Source: Sutcliffiella horikoshii (GTDB lineage: Bacteria > Bacillota > Bacilli > Bacillales > Bacillaceae_I). Taken from it: 64,000 nucleotides of DNA. The stretch's first letter is position 1. The number at the start of each line of letters is the position of its first letter. The translations under genes were made by a program, and so were the position numbers. Shown here piece after piece: positions 61,521 through 64,000 of this stretch. The stretch covers positions 1,041,768 to 1,105,767 of the forward strand of contig NZ_RXZI01000001.1 of NCBI RefSeq assembly GCF_021991925.1. The letters are read 5' to 3'. The notes beneath the pieces are model-generated. The model was not told the origin of the DNA and searched no databases. It saw only the letters and a program-made list of their open reading frames with translations.

Positions 61521-62363
61521 CTATTCTACGTAATACATGAATGCCAATGCACCCGGCCCTGTATGGGTGGATATTACTGGAGTCGTATAGGATATCTGAA
61601 TATCTGTAAATCCTGAAACCTCATATAAGGATGCTTTCAATGCTTCTGCTTGTTTAAGGGAACCAGCGTGCGCTATTCCGACGCCTTTTACTATTTTCCC
61701 TTCAATGTCTTCTTTGAATTGCTTGGTATAAAACTTGATTACTTGTGAATAGCTTCTAGCCTTCGTAACAGGTGTATATACCCCATCAGCCAAAGAAGCA
61801 ATTGGTTTGATATTCAATAAAGAACCGATAAGAGCTTTCCCTCTTCCTATTCTTCCTCCCTTAACCAAATTATCCAACGTGTCGACCATTATGAATAGAT
61901 CTGTGTTTGAACGGATTTGGTCAAGCTTGTTCAAAATCTCCTGCATTGATTTACCTTCTTTGGCCATTTTGGCCGCAGCAACAACTTGAAAAGATAGAGC
62001 AAAGGAAATGAAACGAGAATCCACCACTGTGACATTGGCGTCACTTATGCTTGCAGCGCTTTCGGCGGAACCAACTGTCCCACTCATACCACCTGTCATA
62101 TGTATGGAAAGAATTTCGCTCCCATCCTCGCCTAGGCGGTTGTAAACATCGACAAAAGTACCCACTGCTGGCTGGGAACTTTTCGGTAATTCAACGGAAC
62201 CTTTCATCTTGTCCATAAATTCATCCGGCTTTATTCCAAATCTATCTATGTAGGATTCTCCATCAATTGTAATGGATAGCGGCACTATTTCTATTTCTAG
62301 CTCATCAATTATTGACTGATCAATATCAATGGTTGAGTCGGTCACTACTTTAACATTTGTCAT
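61521..62363 (-). CDS. DegV family fatty-acid-binding protein
   Basis: A 280-residue cytosolic protein; the family (FakB-like) presents fatty acids to the FakA kinase. VTDSTIDID at the start, PKSSQPAVGTF, IHMTGGMSGTVGSA, VDTLDNLVKGGRIGRGKA and the last HTGPGALAF are all family landmarks. ATG 62,363 follows GGGGAAGTGAATTCG; the extended frame to 62,411 has no signal. No fakA is in the window. Confidence 0.93.
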   Translation of the reverse strand: MTNVKVVTDSTIDIDQSIIDELEIEIVPLSITIDGESYIDRFGIKPDEFMDKMKGSVELPKSSQPAVGTFVDVYNRLGEDGSEILSIHMTGGMSGTVGSAESAASISDANVTVVDSRFISFALSFQVVAAAKMAKEGKSMQEILNKLDQIRSNTDLFIMVDTLDNLVKGGRIGRGKALIGSLLNIKPIASLADGVYTPVTKARSYSQVIKFYTKQFKEDIEGKIVKGVGIAHAGSLKQAEALKASLYEVSGFTDIQISYTTPVISTHTGPGALAFMYYVE

Positions 62364-62483
62364 CGAATTCACTTCCCCAATTATATCCTTATGTATCATT
62401 ATACCTTCCAATCATGGTTGTTGAAACCTAATCGGGACAACTTCCATGTAGCGTAGCATTATTTTCATAAACTTGACACAAAC

Positions 62484-62514
62484 CAAAAAAAATACAGGGC
62501 CTTCGCCCTGTATT
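62484..62514 (-). terminator. Terminator of the DUF2535-like gene
   Basis: AATACAGGGC and GCCCTGTATT form a perfect 10-bp stem with a 4-nt loop, then eight T on the minus strand. Confidence 0.9.
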
Positions 62515-62537
62515 AATATTATCACATATACCAATAT

Positions 62538-62789
62538 TTAAGCATTATTTTTTAAAATATCTGTTTTAACGACATCGCAATAAACTGGCCACTTCAATAC
62601 TGTACGTAAATACTCTTTGAAGGAATAGATTTGCTTTGGATCTGATTCAGATAGAATAACCCTCACAAATGTTTCCAGTTTGACCCTGACTAAAAAATGA
62701 TATGTGCTATCGTCCTCCAATACTGGAATTTCAATGACTTTTACCTTCTGTCCCTCTTTAACCGTGAACTCTAGGCTTTTCCATAGCAA
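62538..62789 (-). CDS. DUF2535-like protein (YpmP-like)
   Basis: An 83-residue soluble protein. LWKSLEFTVKEGQKVKVIEI and YSFKEYLRTVLKWPVY resemble the DUF2535 pattern as I remember it. TTG 62,789 is the only start with a suitable site (AAAGAGGATTGATATT). Function unknown. Confidence 0.6.
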   Translation of the reverse strand: MLWKSLEFTVKEGQKVKVIEIPVLEDDSTYHFLVRVKLETFVRVILSESDPKQIYSFKEYLRTVLKWPVYCDVVKTDILKNNA

Positions 62790-62880
62790 AATATCAATCC
62801 TCTTTTTTCACCCGTTTAGCATTATTATACCCTAAATTTTTTCAGAAGTGTCAAGATTCATTAGACAAAATGAAACATTT

Positions 62881-63546
62881 TTAGACTTTTTGTAAACATT
62901 CTGGTCCATTGTTCTTTGGCGAGTTGACAATCGATGATACTTCATAAGCCTGCATGTTACTTTCTTCATAAGGCTGTAAAAAGGAAGTCAAGAATTTTAC
63001 ATCTTGCTCTTTTCTGGATAACCAAGTTTGTTCGTGTTCCTTTTTTACAATGACTGGCATCCTGTCATGTACATCTTTTACAAGCCCGTTTGGCTTGGTT
63101 GTAATTAGCGTACAGCTTACCACTTCTTCCTCACCATGCACCCAGCGATCCCATAACCCTGCAAAAGCGAAAGGCTCTTCATGCTTTAAGGTAAATCTCA
63201 CCGGTTGCTTATCCCGGCCAATCTTTTTCCATTCAAAAAAACCATCTGCAGGTATTAGGCATCTTCTTCTTTCCAGTAACCTGCTAAAGCTTACTTTCTC
63301 ATGAAGCGTTTCCGAACGGGCGTTAATCATTTTATAGCCAATTTTCCTATCTTTAGCAAAGCTTGGTACCAACCCCCAATGAAGATAACCTGCCCTATTT
63401 TTGATGGATCCTTCTATAATGGTCAGTATTTGTTGCCCAGGTGCTATGTTGTAGCTGATTTGATAATTCAGGTCCTTTGCATTCTCCAGAAAGAAGCGTT
63501 CTTCCAGTTTATGAAGCTCCGTGGTCAAGGAAAACCTTCCACACAT
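62881..63546 (-). CDS. SOS response-associated peptidase (SRAP/YedK/HMCES family)
   Basis: A 221-residue protein that cross-links to abasic sites in single-stranded DNA. The catalytic Cys2 (MCGRFSL), Asn in INARSETL, Glu in FEWKK and His in VHDRMPVIV are all present. No SOS box is evident in the short upstream region. The C-terminal tail (IVNSPKNNGPECL) is normal. The ATG is fixed by the Cys2 requirement. Confidence 0.93.
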   Translation of the reverse strand: MCGRFSLTTELHKLEERFFLENAKDLNYQISYNIAPGQQILTIIEGSIKNRAGYLHWGLVPSFAKDRKIGYKMINARSETLHEKVSFSRLLERRRCLIPADGFFEWKKIGRDKQPVRFTLKHEEPFAFAGLWDRWVHGEEEVVSCTLITTKPNGLVKDVHDRMPVIVKKEHEQTWLSRKEQDVKFLTSFLQPYEESNMQAYEVSSIVNSPKNNGPECLQKV

Positions 63547-63593
63547 GCACAGTCACCTCTCATCTAAGATACTAACATTGTACTATACGGAGA

Positions 63594-63617
63594 AGACCGC
63601 TACAAAAGTAGCGGTCT
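63594..63617. terminator. Hairpin at the left border of element E
   Basis: AGACCGCTAC and GTAGCGGTCT form a perfect 10-bp stem immediately before the element end AGACTGTTGACAAA. By analogy with elements A-D a second copy is expected beyond the window. Confidence 0.65.
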
Positions 63618-64000
63618 AAGACTGTTGACAAAGTCATACGAAATAGCTATTGCGTATCCTTCGTTCTATATCGCGGCTAGTGTAGGTGACTTTCTCGGCT
63701 GTATGAAGACAATTTCGAGGGTGATTTTCGGTTGAGATTGTCTTCATCGGGTGTATGAAGACAATCTCGAAGGTGGATTTCGGTTGAGATTGTCTTCATC
63801 GGGTGTATGAAGACAATTTCGAGGGTGATTTTCGGTTGAGATTGTCTTCATCGGGTGTATGAAGACAATTTCGAGGGTGATTTTCGGTTGAGATTGTCTT
63901 CATCGGGTGTATGAAGACAATCTCGAAGGTGGATTTCGGTTGAGATTGTCTTCATCGGGTGTATGAAGACAATTTCGAGGGTGATTTTCGGTTGAGATTG
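63618..64000. mobile_element. Element E: AGACTGTTGACAAA end followed by a hairpin array, cut by the window
   Basis: The end sequence shared with elements A-D starts about 63,619. The GC-rich core of A-D is absent; instead a 52-bp tandem array starts at 63,701. The stretch 63,635-63,700 shows no other structure. Confidence 0.5.
63701..64000. repeat. 52-bp tandem hairpin array, six copies, continuing past the window
   Basis: Units start at 63,701, 63,753, 63,805, 63,857, 63,909 and 63,961 (exact 52-bp period). Each contains GAAGACAATYTC and its complement GAGATTGTCTTC, a 12-bp stem. Two unit types alternate in the order A B A A B A. No frame is open through it. Confidence 0.92.

Noticed and set aside
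63701..64000. CRISPR array
   Set aside because: The 52-bp units are contiguous with no unique spacers and no cas genes are near; it is a simple tandem repeat.

Overview
The window looks like a chromosomal segment of a low-GC, endospore-forming Bacillaceae bacterium. The evidence is strong AGGAGG-type ribosome binding sites, two germinant-receptor operons, three YjcZ-type small spore proteins, bacillithiol genes (yojF/bshB2), TnrA, a spore transglutaminase, and gene order that from memory matches the yojFG to yodT part of the Bacillus subtilis map. The genus cannot be fixed from sequence alone; a Sutcliffiella/Bacillus-like organism is a guess. No rRNA, tRNA, CRISPR, prophage or intact insertion sequence was seen.

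Layout. 1-13 kb: a cut paaK, bacillithiol genes, a MhqD-like hydrolase, an Hsp20-like gene, a ZIP transporter, yodJ, a YjbQ-family enzyme, deoD, yodL, a YppC/DUF2515 gene, yozD, yodN and yozE. 13-25.6 kb: the lysine 2,3-aminomutase cluster. It reads (minus strand) yodT-yodS-yodR-yodQ, then an inserted ger operon (small D-type subunit, gerB, gerA, gerC), then ablB-kamR, then kamA-yokU. A textbook sigma-54 promoter lies directly upstream of kamA, downstream of the gene for its probable activator. 25.8-32 kb: a yjcZ gene with a sigma-K-type promoter, a chemoreceptor, msrAB, a COG0523 GTPase, tgl, an FbpA-like pair, and tnrA with a TnrA box at the activating distance. 32.3-36.4 kb: lytS-lytR-cstA, a likely pyruvate-sensing and uptake unit. 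36.7-43 kb: small genes, two more yjcZ-type genes, ypmS-ypmR, a Sco protein and an MFS transporter.

43.0-55.2 kb is a tight eight-gene minus-strand operon: large secreted/membrane protein, ABC ATPase, ABC permease, coiled-coil membrane protein with a (Gly-Gln)n tail, MoxR ATPase, DUF58 protein, and two VWA membrane proteins. It is the best candidate for a poorly described multi-protein system here. 55.3-60.1 kb is a second germinant-receptor operon (gerA-gerB-gerC) preceded by a nucleoside hydrolase-like gene. 60.2-63.6 kb holds small or lipoprotein genes, DegV, DUF2535 and an SRAP protein. The last 300 bp are a 52-bp tandem hairpin array.

The most striking non-coding pattern is a family of GC-rich dispersed elements (near 12.2, 31.0, 36.4 and 61.3 kb, and one starting at 63.6 kb). 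The four complete ones each sit between two copies of the local terminator-like hairpin. The duplicated hairpin differs from site to site in sequence and length, so the element seems to target and duplicate terminators. Shared end sequences (AGACTGTTKACAAA at one end, a TGTAGACAAAGT-like end inverted at the other) support mobility.
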